Of a stretch of 64,000 bases of DNA, positions 25,752 to 37,196 are shown in pieces (within the stretch, counting starts at the first letter, position 1; every line of letters begins with the position of its first letter). The notes beneath the pieces are model-generated. The model ran no database searches and was not told the origin of the DNA. It saw nothing but the letters and a program-made list of their open reading frames with translations. The translations under genes were made by a program, and so were the position numbers. The stretch is from JBEIHX01 sp040381075 (GTDB taxonomy: Bacteria > Pseudomonadota > Alphaproteobacteria > Caulobacterales > Aquidulcibacteraceae). The stretch covers positions 26,560-90,559 of the forward strand of contig JBEIHX010000011.1 in NCBI GenBank assembly GCA_040381075.1. The letters run 5' to 3'.

Positions 25752-26441
25752 ATGGATGAAACGCGGGATTTGCGCGGCTGGACCGTGGCCTTCGACCTGG
25801 ACGGCACGCTCGTTGACACCGCCCCGGATCTGGTGCGGGCCTTGAACGTCGTACTGGTCGAAGAGGGGTTGGCGCCGGCGCCCGTCGAACAGGCCCGCCT
25901 GTTTGTCGGCCAAGGGGCGCGCCGCATTCTGGAAAGGGGCGCGGCACGGGTCGGAGCAAGCTTCAGCGACAGCCGGCTTGATCTGCTGACGACGCGGCTC
26001 ATTGAAGCCTACAGAGCGGACATCGCCGGGGCCAGTGTGCCCTTCGCCCACGCCGAAGACGCGCTCGGAAAGCTCGCACGGCGCGGCGCCCGCCTCACCG
26101 TATGCACCAACAAGCGAACAGATCTCTCAGAGAGCCTGCTGCAGGCGCTGGCGATGCGTGAGCGTTTCGCTGCAGTCGTCGGCGCTGACGCAGTCACGCG
26201 CTCCAAGCCACATCCCGGTCACCTGCACGCGGCGGTGACGCAGGCCGGAGGCGATCCGGCGCGCGCGATTATGGTCGGTGACAGCCGCACGGACTATGAC
26301 ACGGCCAGCGCCGCCGGCGCCCCCATCGTCATGGTCTCATTCGGCTATTCAGACGAGCCGCGCGCTCAGATGCCGCAGGCGTCATGGATCGACTGCTATA
26401 CCGAACTCGGATCAACGATCACCCGGTTGGCGCGGCCCTGA
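25752..26441 (+). CDS. gph: HAD hydrolase, phosphoglycolate phosphatase-like
   Basis: A 229-residue HAD-superfamily phosphatase. Motif I is FDLDGTLVDTAP, with the nucleophile Asp and the acid/base Asp. Motif II is in TVCTNKRTDLS, motif III Lys in SRSKPHPGHL-like TRSKPHPG, and motif IV is MVGDSRTDYDTA. The alpha-helical cap between motifs I and II matches the Gph type that removes 2-phosphoglycolate arising from DNA repair or photorespiration-like chemistry. ATG 25752 is preferred; a GTG at 25722 adds 10 residues. Substrate assignment is by family only. Confidence 0.85.
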   Translation: MDETRDLRGWTVAFDLDGTLVDTAPDLVRALNVVLVEEGLAPAPVEQARLFVGQGARRILERGAARVGASFSDSRLDLLTTRLIEAYRADIAGASVPFAHAEDALGKLARRGARLTVCTNKRTDLSESLLQALAMRERFAAVVGADAVTRSKPHPGHLHAAVTQAGGDPARAIMVGDSRTDYDTASAAGAPIVMVSFGYSDEPRAQMPQASWIDCYTELGSTITRLARP

Positions 26442-26446
26442 CGACG

Positions 26447-26695
26447 TCAGGCGACTGCGGCGAAACTCCGGGTCTCTTCGTGGGAAACCACCTCGTTGCC
26501 GTTGGCCGCGGCGCGCCGGCGCGGCATGCCATTGACCATGTTCGAGCGCACGTCGGTGCGCGCCGACCGCATCGCCGGCAGGAATGGCGCCTCCACCAGG
26601 TCAACGCTGACGTCATAGCCGCGTTCGCGCCAGTACTCTTCGATGCGCAGCTTCAGGCGACGCGCGCCTTCCGTGGTGCAAAAATCGTTACTCAT
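26447..26695 (-). CDS. Small conserved hypothetical protein
   Basis: An 82-residue protein. GARRLKLRIEEYWRERGYDVSV suggests a helix-strand unit, and the block APFLPAMRSARTDVRSNMVNGMP looks strongly constrained (RSxRxDVRSxMVNGxP). I recall the pattern from short alphaproteobacterial hypotheticals but cannot name a family. GGGGGAA lies just upstream of ATG 26695. It is convergent with gph: the two stop codons are 5 bp apart. Confidence 0.65.
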   Translation of the reverse strand: MSNDFCTTEGARRLKLRIEEYWRERGYDVSVDLVEAPFLPAMRSARTDVRSNMVNGMPRRRAAANGNEVVSHEETRSFAAVA

Positions 26696-27043
26696 CTCAT
26701 TCCCCCGGAGAACCGACGACCATAGGCCGACGCCGGATACGCGCGGGATCGCGCCGCGCTCGCCTGTCCCTCAGTCCTGGGCGCGCCGGCGGCTCCTGGC
26801 CGAGCCTGCGCAACACAGCGCCGACCTCGCATCGCCGGACTTATCGTTCGTGATAGCGGCTTATATGTGACGCCCGAGCGGCAGATCAACCGCACCAGCG
26901 CGCCAGCAGGCGCCCCCGCCGCCTGCAGCGCCCCACAAACCAGACGCAGCGACCCGAACCGCTGCAAGCCGCAAGGCGCAATGCCTTGACGCTTCGCCAG
27001 CCCGGGCTCTATCACACCAGCCTTCATGGGACACCGTTCTCAT
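26696..27043. other. Gap upstream of tRNA-Val with nothing recognised
   Basis: 348 bp without a credible gene. It must hold the promoters of the small minus-strand gene and of the tRNA. A somewhat AT-richer stretch near 26840-26872 could contribute, but I see no convincing -35/-10 pair. Confidence 0.4.
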
Positions 27044-27118
27044 GGGCGATTAGCTCAGCGGAAGAGCACTGTCTTCACACGGCAGGGGTCGTAGGTTCGA
27101 ACCCTACATCGCCCACCA
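27044..27118 (+). tRNA. tRNA-Val (anticodon CAC)
   Basis: The cloverleaf is complete. The acceptor stem GGGCGAT pairs with ATCGCCC. The D arm contains AGCTCAGCGGAAGAGC, the anticodon stem CTGTC/GGCAG closes loop TTCACAC (anticodon CAC, reads GTG), and the T arm is GTAGG-TTCGAAC-CCTAC. The CCA end is encoded (27116-27118). Confidence 0.97.
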
Positions 27119-27379
27119 TGCACCTTCAGGGCCTGCCATCCGCCGCCGTCACCACGACATAGGTCTCGCGCAGACGCCGGCCAGTCCGGCCGACCTGGCT
27201 ATTTCGACGGGCGCCTTTCGACAGAGCCCTGATCCAGGCGCAGCCGCGGTCGACAGCGCACAGCCCCCCCCGCTGGAGGGCGAGCCCGCCGAACCGGCGG
27301 CAGGGACCAGGCTTCCAGCCCCCAAGGCGACCGCGCGCCGCCTGCGCCGCACCAGCACACGGGCGCCTTCACCATGCAC

Positions 27380-27396
27380 TTGCGAACGGTTCGCAA
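27380..27396. promoter_or_regulatory. Fur-like palindromic operator upstream of the iron ABC operon
   Basis: TTGCGAAC-G-GTTCGCAA is a perfect 17-nt inverted repeat, 44 bp upstream of the substrate-binding protein start. Position and form suit an iron-responsive repressor of the Fur family as known in Caulobacter relatives (inference). The remaining gap from 27119 shows no gene. Confidence 0.55.
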
Positions 27397-27439
27397 AAGT
27401 GCGACAGCCATGCTCTGAGCGTCGCCCCGAGGAGCCCTT

Positions 27440-28522
27440 ATGCCCGCATCCCCGCCATTCGCCGCCCTCAACGCGCGCCAGATCCTGGCGGGCGCAGTCA
27501 GCGCGTTCTGCGCCCTGCTGGTCGCCAGCTGTGCGCGTGAGGCGCCCCCGGCTGACGAGGCAGGGCCGGGAGAGATCAACATCTACTCGGCGCGCCACTA
27601 CAGTTCGGACAAGCTCATCTATGACGGCTTCACAGCGGCGACAGGGGTGCGCGTCAACACCATCGAAGCCAAAGCCGAAGTCCTGATCGAAAAACTGAAG
27701 GCCGAAGGTGCACAAAGCCCCGCCGACGTGATCCTGACCGTCGACGCCGGCAATCTGTGGCGCGCCCAGCAAGCCGGCCTGTTCCAGCCGCTGCAATCCT
27801 CCGTGCTGGAGGCGGCCATTCCCGCCCATGAACGTCACCCGGACGGATTGTGGTTCGGCTTTTCAAAGCGCGCGCGCATCATCGTCTACGACAGGACGAA
27901 GGTGGACCCGGCTCAGCTCACAGACTACTTCGCACTCGCCGCGCCGCGCTGGAAAGGCAAGATCTGCGCCCGCTCCTCCGGAAACATCTACAATCTGTCG
28001 CTGATGTCGATGATGATCGCCCATTATGGGGCAGACCGCGCCGCCGCGTGGGCCAGGGGCGTGGCCGCAAATTTTGCCCGCGAGCCCACCGGAGGAGACG
28101 TCGACCAGATCAAGGCGGTCGCAGACGGCGTGTGCGAACTTGCTCTCGTCAATCACTACTACTGGGTGCGTATGGCCCGCTCCAGCGACGAAGGTGAACG
28201 CGCCGCTGCAGCAAAAACCGCCATCTTCTTCCCGGATCAGGCAGTTTTTGGCGCGCATGTGAACATCGCCGGCGCCGGCATGGCGGCGCATGCGCCCAAC
28301 CGCGACAACGCCCGGAAGTTCCTGGAATACCTCGCAACGCCGCAGGCCCAGGCGATCTTCGCCCGGGAAAACAACGAATTCCCCGTGGTCGCCGGCGCCG
28401 CCTTCGACAATCCGGAACTCGCCGCCCTCCAGGGCTTCAAGGAGGATGAACTGCCAGCCCACGTGCTCGGCGAGAACCAGGCCCAGGCGCAAAAACTCTT
28501 CGACGAGGCCGGCTGGCGGTGA
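27440..28522 (+). CDS. fbpA: Fe(3+) ABC transporter substrate-binding lipoprotein
   Basis: A 360-residue periplasmic ferric-iron binding protein. The N-terminus ends in a lipobox-like LLVASC near residue 30. EINIYSARHYSSDKLIYDGF is represented at the start of the mature part, and GLWFGFSKRARIIVYDR and KICARSSGNIYNLSLMSMM follow. NHYYWVRM supplies the tandem tyrosines that bind ferric iron in FbpA/FutA proteins. It is the first gene of a three-gene operon; its stop overlaps the permease GTG. Confidence 0.92.
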   Translation: MPASPPFAALNARQILAGAVSAFCALLVASCAREAPPADEAGPGEINIYSARHYSSDKLIYDGFTAATGVRVNTIEAKAEVLIEKLKAEGAQSPADVILTVDAGNLWRAQQAGLFQPLQSSVLEAAIPAHERHPDGLWFGFSKRARIIVYDRTKVDPAQLTDYFALAAPRWKGKICARSSGNIYNLSLMSMMIAHYGADRAAAWARGVAANFAREPTGGDVDQIKAVADGVCELALVNHYYWVRMARSSDEGERAAAAKTAIFFPDQAVFGAHVNIAGAGMAAHAPNRDNARKFLEYLATPQAQAIFARENNEFPVVAGAAFDNPELAALQGFKEDELPAHVLGENQAQAQKLFDEAGWR

Positions 28523-30153
28523 GCCAGGGCCCGGGTCCTGCCCGCCGCACCGCGGGGCCGAACGCGGCGCGGGCCGCCGCACTCTGTGTCGCGGCGCTGT
28601 GTCTGGCGCCTGCGCTCGGCCTCGCCATTCGTGGTTTGAGCGTCGATCCCGGGGCGTGGCGTCACGTCTGGACGGTGCTGGCCCCGATCTACCTGTGGCA
28701 GACGATCCTGATCACGATCGGCGTGGGCGTGCTCACAGGGGCGGGAGGCGCGATCGCCGCATGGCTCACCGTCATGTGCCGCTTTCCAGGACGCGCCGTC
28801 CTGGAATGGGCGCTTATCCTTCCTCTCGCAGCACCTGCCTATGTAATCGCCTACGCCTGGAGCGATATGAGCGGCCCCGGCGGACCGCTGTCGGCCATCG
28901 GCCTGCCGCAGGCGTCCGGCCCGTGGGGCGCGCTGTTCGTGTACTGCATCACCCTCTATCCCTACGTCTACCTCGCCGCACGGGCGGCCTTCGTCTCACA
29001 ATCCGTGTGCGCACTTGAGGCGGCGCGAACGCTCGGCTGCAGCCCAGCCGGCGCATTCCTGCGCGCCGGACTTCCCCTCGCCCGGCCCGCTCTGGCCGCC
29101 GGCGCCGCACTCGCCATGATGGAAGCCGCGTCTGATTTCGGCGCAGCCGATCACCTCGGCGCCCAGACCCTCGCCGTCGGCGTCTATCGCGCCTGGTTTT
29201 CCCTCGGCGATCCCGGGGCGGCCGCGCGCCTGGGTCTGATCCTGATGGGCGCGGCCCTCCTGGTGATCGCGATTGAGCGCCAGACCCGCAGTCATGCCGG
29301 CGCTGGCGGAGCGTCCACACGCTGGGGCAGCCTGACGCGGATGGACCTCAAGGGCTGGCATGGCCTCGCGGCGACCACGTTCTGCGCTGCACCGGTGGCG
29401 CTCGGATTTCTGCTGCCGGCCGGCTGGCTGGCGGCGCGCGCACTGCGCACAGAACAGACCGACATCGACGGCCTGATCAACGCCGGTCTTGTCACCATCG
29501 CCCTGGCGGCAGTTGCTGCGCTGGTGATCACCGTGCTGTCCCTTGTACTGGCGGCAAGCGCGCGCGGCGGCGACCCCCTCGCGCGCATCTTGGTCCGGTT
29601 TTCCACCGCCTCATACGCCGCACCCGGAATCGTGTTGGCGCTTGGAGCGCTGCTGGCCGCACAGACGCTCGCCAGCGTGACGGGCTTGAGCGCAACCGGA
29701 CTGAGCGCGGCGGGCGCACTGACCGCACTGATCTGGGTGTACACAGCGCGCTTCGCTGCGACCGGCCTCGGCCCTGCGGAAGCAGCCCTGGACCGCATCT
29801 CGCCAAACATGACCTACGCCGCACGCACCCTCGGCGCCAACCGCGCCTCGACGCTCCTGCGCATTGACACGCCGATCGCCGCCCCCGGCATCCTGACGGG
29901 ACTGCTGATCGCCTTCGCGGAAGTAATGAAGGAGTTGCCCGCGACACTCGTCCTGCGCCCGTTCAACATGGACACTCTCGCCGTACGCGCACATGCACTC
30001 GCCGGCGACGAGCGCCTCGCCGAGGCCGCGCTTCCTGCCCTCCTGATCGTCCTGGCGGGCCTTGGTCCCATCGTCTGGCTGTCGCGCCAGATCATTGGCG
30101 CACGGGCGGGGGTGCGTCTGCAGCACCTGCATGTCACCGAGGCGGCCCGATGA
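28519..30153 (+). CDS. fbpB: Fe(3+) ABC transporter permease (two fused domains)
   Basis: A 544-residue inner-membrane permease with about 12 hydrophobic segments in two homologous halves, as in FbpB/SfuB. EAARTLGCSPAGAFLRAGLPLARPAL is the first coupling loop (EAA-type) near residue 170, and YAARTLGANRASTLLRIDTPIAAPGI the second near 440. Start GTG 28519 overlaps the stop of fbpA; the stop overlaps fbpC. It forms the membrane pore for ferric iron handed over by FbpA. Confidence 0.92.
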   Translation: MSQGPGPARRTAGPNAARAAALCVAALCLAPALGLAIRGLSVDPGAWRHVWTVLAPIYLWQTILITIGVGVLTGAGGAIAAWLTVMCRFPGRAVLEWALILPLAAPAYVIAYAWSDMSGPGGPLSAIGLPQASGPWGALFVYCITLYPYVYLAARAAFVSQSVCALEAARTLGCSPAGAFLRAGLPLARPALAAGAALAMMEAASDFGAADHLGAQTLAVGVYRAWFSLGDPGAAARLGLILMGAALLVIAIERQTRSHAGAGGASTRWGSLTRMDLKGWHGLAATTFCAAPVALGFLLPAGWLAARALRTEQTDIDGLINAGLVTIALAAVAALVITVLSLVLAASARGGDPLARILVRFSTASYAAPGIVLALGALLAAQTLASVTGLSATGLSAAGALTALIWVYTARFAATGLGPAEAALDRISPNMTYAARTLGANRASTLLRIDTPIAAPGILTGLLIAFAEVMKELPATLVLRPFNMDTLAVRAHALAGDERLAEAALPALLIVLAGLGPIVWLSRQIIGARAGVRLQHLHVTEAAR

Positions 30154-31190
30154 CGGCCACGGTCCCGACGCCCGGTGTGGCGGCGGTCGGTGTCGCCCGC
30201 AGCTATGGCGCGCGCAGCGTGCTGTGCGGCATCGACCTCACATTGAGCCCAGGCCGCCTGACTGCGGTTCTGGGACCATCCGGGTCGGGCAAAAGCACAC
30301 TCCTGCGCCTGCTTGCAGGGCTCGAACCAATCGACGCTGGCTACATCATGGCGGGAAAGACCATCCTGTCGATGCCTGGACGCACCGTCGCGCCGGAGCA
30401 GCGACGCATCGGCATGGTGTTCCAGGACTACGCACTGTTTCCCCATCTCAGCGCAGGCGACAATGTCGCCTTTGGTCTCGCCCACCTGTCGCGCGCCGAG
30501 CGCAAAGCCCGCGCGCTGCAGTGGCTCGACGCAGTCGGTCTCGCAGACAAGGCGCTGCGCGCCCCGCACATGCTGTCCGGGGGCGAACAGCAACGCGTGG
30601 CCCTCGCCCGCGCGCTCGCCCCGGAGCCGGCAGCCGTTCTGCTCGACGAGCCGTTCTCGGGACTTGACGGGATCCTGCGCGCAGACCTGCGCGATCTCAC
30701 CGTGCGCACGCTGCAGCGCACCAGGGCCGCGGTCCTGCTCGTCACCCACGACGCGCAGGAAGCCATGGCCATGGCAGATGACCTCGCGGTTCTCGATCAC
30801 GGCCGAATCGCCCAGATCGGGGCGCCCGCAGAGGTTTGGGACGCTCCGGCGTGTCTTGCCGCCGCAGCCGCACTCAGCCCACTGAATACATGGCGGGGCA
30901 GAGTAGCCGGCGGGCGCCTGGATACTCCCTTCGGAGCAGCAGCGACCACTCTGCCGGATGGCGGGCAAGCCGTCCTCGCCGTACGCCAAGGCGCACTGCG
31001 CATCATGCCGGGCGCTACCGCGCGTATCGTCGAGCGGCGGCGCGTCGGCGATGCAGTGGAGGCCATCATCACACCCTTGACGATGGACTCCCCTGTCTGG
31101 CGTGCGCGCATCAGCCACGGCGACGCGCCAGCCCCCGGGCCCTGCAGCCTTGACCTGACGGGCGCGGGCGTGTTCGTTTTCGCCGCCTGA
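30150..31190 (+). CDS. fbpC: Fe(3+) ABC transporter ATP-binding protein
   Basis: A 346-residue ABC ATPase. Walker A is GPSGSGKST, the Q-loop is in VFQDYALFPH, the signature is LSGGEQQRVALARAL, Walker B is VLLDEPFSGLD, and the H-loop is in LLVTHDAQEAM. A C-terminal TOBE-like regulatory domain follows from about residue 235. ATG 30150 overlaps the permease stop (ATGA). Its own stop abuts the metH stop on the other strand. Confidence 0.93.
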   Translation: MTATVPTPGVAAVGVARSYGARSVLCGIDLTLSPGRLTAVLGPSGSGKSTLLRLLAGLEPIDAGYIMAGKTILSMPGRTVAPEQRRIGMVFQDYALFPHLSAGDNVAFGLAHLSRAERKARALQWLDAVGLADKALRAPHMLSGGEQQRVALARALAPEPAAVLLDEPFSGLDGILRADLRDLTVRTLQRTRAAVLLVTHDAQEAMAMADDLAVLDHGRIAQIGAPAEVWDAPACLAAAAALSPLNTWRGRVAGGRLDTPFGAAATTLPDGGQAVLAVRQGALRIMPGATARIVERRRVGDAVEAIITPLTMDSPVWRARISHGDAPAPGPCSLDLTGAGVFVFAA

Positions 31191-33862
<2,672 letters not shown>

Positions 33863-33863
<1 letters not shown>

Positions 33864-34921
33864 CAGGCAGCCGCCGTGTAAGGTTCAAGTCCGGAAAGCT
33901 TCAGGCGCGGCGTCGCGGCAGGCGGCGCGCGGGGAGCCTCCTCACACACCCACGACGCAATTGCGCCGATATGGGCTGGCGTCGTGCCGCAACAACCCCC
34001 GACGATGTTGACAAGCCCGTCCCGCGCCCAGGCGCACAGATGCCCGGCAGTCTGATCCGGGGTTTCGTCATACTCGCCCATGGCGTTTGGAAGCCCCGCA
34101 TTCGGATAGGCGATGATCGCCACATCGGCCACGCGCGCCAGCTCAGCGATGAACGGACGCATCTCCGCCGCGCCAAGCGCACAGTTCAGGCCGACCGCCA
34201 GCGGACGGGCATGACGAACAGAATTCCAGAACGCTTCCGGCGTCTGGCCCGACAACGTACGCCCGGAGCGGTCAGTGATCGTGCCAGAGAGAATGACCGC
34301 TGCGTTGATGCCGGTTCGCTCGCGCGCCTCTTCAACCGCGTAAATCGCAGCCTTGGCGTTCAACGTGTCAAAAACCGTCTCGATCAAAAGAATGTCGACC
34401 CCGCCCCTGAGCATAGCCTCAGCCTGCTCGCGATAGGCTGCGGCCACCTCGGCGAAGGTTACGTCGCGATAGGCCGGGTCGGCGACCTTGGGACTGATCG
34501 ACAAGGTCTTGTTGGTGGGGCCGATTGCGCCTGCCACATAGCGAGGCTTGTCGGGGGTTTTGCGCGTCCAATCATCCGCTGCGGCGCGTGCGATGCGCGC
34601 GCCCTCATAGGCGATCTCCGCGGCGACGGCCTCCAGGCGGTAATCTGCCTGCGCGATCGTTGTGGCGGAAAAGGTATTGGTGGATCCGATGTCGGCGCCT
34701 GCAGCAAAATAGGCGTCATGAATGTCGCGGATGATGTCCGGACGGACGAGGTTGAGCAGATCGTTGTCGCCTTTCAGAAGCACCGGATGGTCAGCGAAAC
34801 GCGCGCCCCGGAAGTCGGCCTCGCCAAGCTTGCGCTCCTGGATTTGCGTGCCCCAGGCCCCGTCAATCACCAAAATGCGCTCGCCGAGCGCCTTGCGCAG
34901 ACGGCCCGTGATGTCAGACAT
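33863..34921 (-). CDS. metH: Methionine synthase, homocysteine S-methyltransferase subunit
   Basis: A 352-residue homocysteine-binding barrel. VIDGAWGTQIQ is the N-terminal motif. The three zinc-ligand cysteines are in VGLNCALGA and VGGCCGTTP. TLIETVFDT-like LLIETVFDTLNAKAA and AGAIGPTNKTLS are family hallmarks. It supplies the missing N-terminal module of the downstream methionine synthase gene. ATG 34921 overlaps the metF stop by 8 nt; upstream extension to 35059 is an artefact inside metF. Confidence 0.94.
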
Positions 34922-35834
34922 GGGTAGCCTCCCCTGCCGGTTTAAGACCCAAAATCCGGCAGATGGCGACTGCCATGTCAGACTGGTTGAGGGTGTAAAA
35001 ATGAAAACTGTCGAAGCCCTGCTGCTGCAGCGCAGCGCACAGTTCAGCCGCCACCGCAACCGTCAGCAACCGGCGGGTCTCCGGATCGTCATCGCATCCC
35101 TCAAACAGATCCGAAAGCCACTGCGGCGTCAGCGCACCGCACTTGCGCGCCATTGACGCAAGCCCCCTGAAATTCGGCTGCAGCATAACGCCCGGCACGA
35201 TCGGAATGGTGACGCCAGCTGCGCGCACCCGGTCAATGAACCGATAGAAATTCCCGAGATCAAAGAAGAACTGTGTAATCGCACGTGTCGCGCCATTATC
35301 AATCTTGCGCTTCAGGAGATCGATGTCAGCCTCGAAGCTGGGGCTTTCAGGGTGCTTTTCCGGATAGCAGCCAACCGAAACTTCGAAGTCGGCGATCCGG
35401 CGTATGCCCGCAGTAAGTTCCGCCGCATTCGCATAGCCATCCGGATGCGGCGTATATGCGTGCCCGATGCCTTCCGGCGGATCGCCACGTAAGGCCACAA
35501 TGTGACGCACGCCAGCGTCCCAGTAATCCCGGATCACCTGGTCCACTTCGTCACGCGACGCAGATACGCAGGTCAGGTGCGCCGCAGGCTTCAGCCGGGT
35601 TTCATCCACAATCCGCTTGACCGTGCGATGGGTCCGATCGCGCGTCGAGCCGCCAGCGCCATACGTGACTGAAACGAAACCTGGCCCTAGCGGTTCAAGT
35701 CGGCGCACGCTCGCCCACAGCACCTCCTCCATCTCTGTCGTCCTGGGAGGAAAGAACTCGAAGCTGACCTGCGCCTTCGGCCGCAGCGCCGCGGCGGCGC
35801 GCGCAATGGGTCCTGGCAAAACTGTTTGCGTCAT
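34914..35834 (-). CDS. metF: Methylenetetrahydrofolate reductase
   Basis: A 306-residue FAD enzyme that reduces methylene- to methyltetrahydrofolate, the methyl donor for the MetH pair downstream. Conserved blocks: FEFFPPRT near residue 24, SVTYGAGGSTRDR, HLTCVSASRDE, IVALRGDPPEG and ITQFFFDLGNFYRF. ATG 35834 overlaps the regulator stop (ATGA); the longer frame to 35876 runs into the regulator gene. Confidence 0.95.
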   Translation of the reverse strand: MTQTVLPGPIARAAAALRPKAQVSFEFFPPRTTEMEEVLWASVRRLEPLGPGFVSVTYGAGGSTRDRTHRTVKRIVDETRLKPAAHLTCVSASRDEVDQVIRDYWDAGVRHIVALRGDPPEGIGHAYTPHPDGYANAAELTAGIRRIADFEVSVGCYPEKHPESPSFEADIDLLKRKIDNGATRAITQFFFDLGNFYRFIDRVRAAGVTIPIVPGVMLQPNFRGLASMARKCGALTPQWLSDLFEGCDDDPETRRLLTVAVAAELCAALQQQGFDSFHFYTLNQSDMAVAICRILGLKPAGEATHV

Positions 35835-36799
35835 GCCGCCGCCTTTCGTGCTGCGGCGGGCTTGCGGGCCGACCACACCTTGACTGTCAGTGCGCCAGGA
35901 TGCTCCGGTCCCGGCGCGAGGGTTTCAACCGTCGGCTCGCCAAGACCAGCCTCCGCGAACCACGCAAGGACTTCTCCATCGGAAAACCCAAGACGGCGGT
36001 GCGCATGATGACTTCGCAGTTCCTCGGCCCTGTGCGGAGCCAGATCAGTGACGACCAGCCGCCCGCCGGAGGCCACAACGCGCGCCGCTTCGCGTACAGC
36101 CGCGCCCGGCTCGGGGAGATAATGGAGAACCTGCTGGAGACTGACCAGATCCGCCGCGCCATCCGGATAGGCAAGCGCCATGATGTCGCCCTGAACCACA
36201 CGCGCATGCGCCGCGCCTGCCGCCTCGAGCGCCGCGCGCGCCACCGTCAACATCTCGCGGCTGGCGTCAACGCCCTCAGCGCGGCGCGCGCGCGCGCTCA
36301 TGGCGGCGAGCGCACGCCCCGTTCCTGCCCCAAGATCAAGGTAAAATCTGAACGGACCCGCGCCGGCGGCGCGTTCAAGCGCCGCCAATTCATCCGCATG
36401 GGGATAAAACGCCGCCCTCTGGGCGTCCCAGTCCGCCGCCTGCGCCTCGAAGTAGCGCGCCGCAAGCCGTGCGCGCTCACCGCGGACGCCCGCCAGGCGC
36501 TCACGGTCAAGGCTCAGGGCCTGATCACCAGGATCAACCCCAGCCAGGGCCTGGCGCGCCAGAGAGGCGCCAGGATGGGCCTCGTCCGCAAGGCGGTAGA
36601 ACACCCACGCACCCTCGACCCGGCGCTCAATGACGCCCGCCTCCGTCAGCAGTTTCAGGTGGCGGCTGATGCGGGGCTGACTTTGCGCAAGCGCAGTCGC
36701 GATCTCGTTGACTGCGAGCTCGCCCCCCGACAACACGGCGACCAGGCGCACGCGCGTCGGATCCGCAAGCGCCTTGAGAACGCGTAGTATCTGATCCAT
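35831..36799 (-). CDS. ArsR-family regulator fused to SAM-dependent methyltransferase domain (SahR-like)
   Basis: A 322-residue protein. Residues 1-90 form an ArsR winged helix (LADPTRVRLVAVLSGGELAVNEIA, QSQPRISRHLKLLTEAGVI in part) without the metal-binding ELCVC motif. From about residue 130 a class I methyltransferase follows, with the SAM loop DLGAGTGRAL and VVQGDIMALAYPDGA. ArsR-methyltransferase fusions next to methionine-cycle genes are described as SahR-type sensors of S-adenosylhomocysteine; assignment here is inference. It is the first gene of the metF-metH operon and is probably autoregulated through the palindrome at 36822-36841. Confidence 0.88.
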   Translation of the reverse strand: MDQILRVLKALADPTRVRLVAVLSGGELAVNEIATALAQSQPRISRHLKLLTEAGVIERRVEGAWVFYRLADEAHPGASLARQALAGVDPGDQALSLDRERLAGVRGERARLAARYFEAQAADWDAQRAAFYPHADELAALERAAGAGPFRFYLDLGAGTGRALAAMSARARRAEGVDASREMLTVARAALEAAGAAHARVVQGDIMALAYPDGAADLVSLQQVLHYLPEPGAAVREAARVVASGGRLVVTDLAPHRAEELRSHHAHRRLGFSDGEVLAWFAEAGLGEPTVETLAPGPEHPGALTVKVWSARKPAAARKAAA

Positions 36800-36821
36800 G
36801 TTCGCCCTTTTGGATTTTAAG

Positions 36822-36850
36822 ATATAAAGATATGTTTATATGTTCGTCAA
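36822..36850 (-). promoter_or_regulatory. Promoter and operator of the methionine-synthesis operon
   Basis: On the minus strand TTGACG (36845-36850) and TTATAT (36822-36827) are 17 bp apart, a strong housekeeping-type promoter. A perfect inverted repeat ATATAAA-GATATG-TTTATAT (36822-36841) covers the -10 and most of the spacer. This is the expected place for an ArsR-type repressor, here the operon's own first gene product. Confidence 0.65.
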
Positions 36851-37196
36851 CATGGCCAGGGTTTCGATTTTCCATGGCCACGTCTTCCCACGTCACTGCG
36901 CCGCAGGACCCGAGCGGGCCAGACAACCTCCGGCCAGGGGGCCCGCCGCCTGCAATCTGCAGTCTCGTGCCCTGGCATGACCGTCGGCGTGTCCGCCCGC
37001 AGATGCCTGAGTTGATCACCGCCGGGTCAGCGACGGGGACAGACCATGACGACACGCAACAGCCCGCTGCCCCCCATGGCCCGACAAGATAACCGCCGAC
37101 CCCGCGCAGGGGGGCGCAGGCGTCCCTGATTGAAAGCCTTAACCCCGGCGGGCTAGGCTGGCGCGAAAGGCGACCTGTCCGGGCTCAACGGAGAAC
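36851..37196. other. Divergent gap between the met operon and mlaA
   Basis: No credible gene. The mlaA promoter should be here but I cannot point to it. No cobalamin or SAM riboswitch element is recognised. Confidence 0.4.

Noticed and set aside
36832..37092. 86-residue plus-strand frame between the met operon and mlaA
   Set aside because: It begins inside the met promoter/operator and encodes Pro-rich sequence with no ribosome-binding site.
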